Assembly: GCA_905209455.1 (NCBI GenBank)
Contig: CAJLTA010000034.1
Location: forward strand, 1-15,340
Length of the DNA stretch: 15,340 nt
From: an uncultured Collinsella sp.
GTDB taxonomy: Bacteria; Actinomycetota; Coriobacteriia; Coriobacteriales; Coriobacteriaceae
Reading direction: 5' to 3'
Of this stretch, positions 14,092 through 15,340 are shown in pieces. The notes under the pieces were generated by a model that saw only the letters and a program-made list of their open reading frames with translations, was not told where the DNA came from and did not search any database. The position numbers and the translations under genes are program-made. The stretch's first letter is position 1; each line of letters opens with the position of its first letter.

Positions 14092-15177
14092 ATGGGTCTG
14101 ATTCAAAAGAAGGACGAGAAGGACGAGATCGACGGCATCCAGATCATCGAGCGCGGCGAAGGTCCCGACGGTGACGAGGCCGAGAAGATCGACCTGGTCT
14201 CCGGTACGTCTGCCGAGCACATTGCTGCTGGTACGACCGCCGAGGAGGAGGACGCTCGCCTGGAGGCAAAGATCGCCGCGGACGCCGCCGACGAGAACCT
14301 CATGCCCGAGGAGCAGGACGAGGACGACGACTCCGATGTGGACGACCACGCTTGCAAGCACAAGAAGACGATGATTGCCGCCTTTGTGGTCGCCGTCGTG
14401 ATTGCCGCTGTGGTCGGCTTCTTTATCGGCAATGGCGGCTTTGGCGGCAAGGGAGTCGGCTCGGCGACCCTGACCGAGGACCAGCTCGATTCGACCGTGG
14501 CAAGCTATAGCTACAACGGCAAGAAGAGCGACATCACCGCGCGCGAGGCCATCGAGAGCCAGTACAGCCTCGACACCGTCAAGGACAACGACGGCAACTA
14601 CACCGCTCCGTCTGCCGACGTAATCCTGTCCTACGTGCGCAACCAGATTCTGCTGGACGCTGCCGAGGACGAGGGCATTACCGTCTCTTCCAAGGAAATG
14701 AAGCAGTATGCCGAGGATTCCATCGGCACCTCCGACTACAAAACCATGGCCAAGCAGTACGGCGTGTCCAAGGATCAGGCCAAGCAGATCGTCCGTCAGT
14801 CCGCGACGCTGCAGAAGCTCTACAAGAAGAAGGTGGGCGATAGCTCCGCAAGCATGCCGACCGCCCCGACCGAGCCTGCTGACGGCAACGAGGAGACCGC
14901 GAGCAAGGACTACGCCGACTACATCATCAAACTTGCCGGCGACGAGTGGGATAGCTCAAAGGGCACTTGGAAGGATGCCGACAGCACTTACGCTAAGGCC
15001 TTTGCCGACGATGCCTTTACGGCCGATAGCGCTACCTATAAGCAGGCCATGACCGCCTACTACACTGCTTATCAGCAGTATTCCTCGCAGGCTTCGAGCG
15101 CCAGCTCCAAGTGGACCGAGTATGCAAACGGCCTCTACGCCAAGGCCAACATCAGCATCTACGGCCTGTTTGCGTAA
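14092..15177 (+). CDS. Membrane-anchored SurA-N-like protein
   Basis: The 361-residue protein has a long acidic cytoplasmic segment (1-88), a Cys/His/Lys junction, one transmembrane helix (about 92-113) and an extracytoplasmic part. Residues about 115-220 resemble the N-terminal chaperone region of SurA/PrsA-type foldases: a DVILSYVRNQILLDAAEDEG helix and a repeated KEMKQYAEDS... VSKDQAKQIVRQ pattern. No parvulin peptidyl-prolyl isomerase domain follows. Instead there is a linker and a Tyr/Ser/Ala-rich helical end (about 240-361). It may help fold or hold secreted proteins at the outer face of the membrane; that is inference from the fold alone. The ATG at 14092 has AAGGAG 9 nt upstream. The gene stands apart from its neighbours, with a hairpin before it and no visible terminator after it. 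Confidence 0.83.
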   Translation: MGLIQKKDEKDEIDGIQIIERGEGPDGDEAEKIDLVSGTSAEHIAAGTTAEEEDARLEAKIAADAADENLMPEEQDEDDDSDVDDHACKHKKTMIAAFVVAVVIAAVVGFFIGNGGFGGKGVGSATLTEDQLDSTVASYSYNGKKSDITAREAIESQYSLDTVKDNDGNYTAPSADVILSYVRNQILLDAAEDEGITVSSKEMKQYAEDSIGTSDYKTMAKQYGVSKDQAKQIVRQSATLQKLYKKKVGDSSASMPTAPTEPADGNEETASKDYADYIIKLAGDEWDSSKGTWKDADSTYAKAFADDAFTADSATYKQAMTAYYTAYQQYSSQASSASSKWTEYANGLYAKANISIYGLFA

Positions 15178-15237
15178 GGTTTGCCTGCACTACTGCGCGC
15201 TAACCGATCACCTGATTAAGCCCGCTAGAACGGACAA

Positions 15238-15340
15238 TGAACCGCGCCCCAAATCTTGGACGCCCTAAATAGCGACTAGGCCGCAAGGGCCTGATTCCGG
15301 TACTCCTCCGGGGTCAGGCCCTTCAATCTTACCTGCCTCC
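15238..15340 (-). mobile_element. End of an IS3-family insertion sequence
   Basis: The sequence starting TGAACCGCGCCCC at 15238 has the TG end and C-rich pattern of IS3-family (IS150-like) terminal repeats. A minus-strand transposase end lies just inside it. The element continues past the right edge, so its other end and target duplication are not visible. The 60 bp between the SurA-N-like gene and the element hold no gene. Confidence 0.7.
15276..15340 (-). CDS. IS3-family transposase (OrfB), C-terminal fragment
   Basis: Twenty-one codons are visible on the minus strand, ending at a TAG whose complement is at 15276-15278. The translated end RLKGLTPEEYRNQALAA matches the conserved C-terminus of IS3-family DDE transposases, where a GLTPxEYR motif and a short Ala-rich end are typical. 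The upstream part, including the catalytic residues, lies outside the window, so intactness cannot be judged. Confidence 0.8.
   Translation of the reverse strand, partial: RQVRLKGLTPEEYRNQALAA

Overview
The window reads as chromosomal DNA from a high-GC Gram-positive bacterium, most likely a Collinsella-like member of the Coriobacteriia (Actinomycetota). This rests on strong G/C third-position bias, a tmk-holB-ricT core of the kind found in Gram-positives, a long-form HPF, and protein families I associate with coriobacteria. The genus is an inference and was not tested by any search.

Left part (1-5733): a minus-strand zinc-ribbon membrane protein is divergent from tmk. The divergent region carries a 23-bp perfect inverted repeat between two apparent promoters. 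tmk, holB and ricT are tightly packed, with 1-bp spacing and then a 10-bp overlap, and form a DNA-replication and RNA-regulation operon. ricT has an extra Cys cluster and a roughly 235-residue Arg-rich tail. About 100 bp later a promoter-like motif leads into a hairpin that appears to sequester the Shine-Dalgarno (SD) sequence of comF, which starts at TTG.

Middle part (5745-8929): a protein of unknown function, possibly an AbiEi-like plus Vsr/DUF559-like nuclease, follows comF directly. Then comes a 730-bp gene-free stretch. It holds a 217-bp element bounded by 47-bp imperfect inverted repeats (41/47 identical), each containing a smaller palindrome, followed by a perfect TATAAT box and a roughly 325-nt structured leader. 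The leader runs into an orphan solute-binding lipoprotein gene that ends at a strong intrinsic terminator. A further 217 bp without genes contains two mutually exclusive RNA stems.

Right part (8930-15177): hpf (ribosome hibernation) ends at a strong terminator placed only 19 nt before a DegV-family fatty-acid-binding protein gene. Four closely spaced genes then look like one operon: a beta-hydroxyacid dehydrogenase with a His/Cys-rich C-terminal tail, a small membrane protein, a HEAT-like protein and an IDH3-type NAD-dependent isocitrate dehydrogenase. A membrane-anchored SurA-N-like protein follows. The window ends inside an IS3-family insertion sequence: its terminal repeat and the last codons of a minus-strand transposase are visible.

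No tRNA, rRNA or CRISPR array was seen. The best leads for something undescribed are the inverted-repeat element at 6889-7105, the structured leader before 7587, the SD-sequestering hairpin of comF, the His/Cys tail on the dehydrogenase, and the repeat at 1157-1225.
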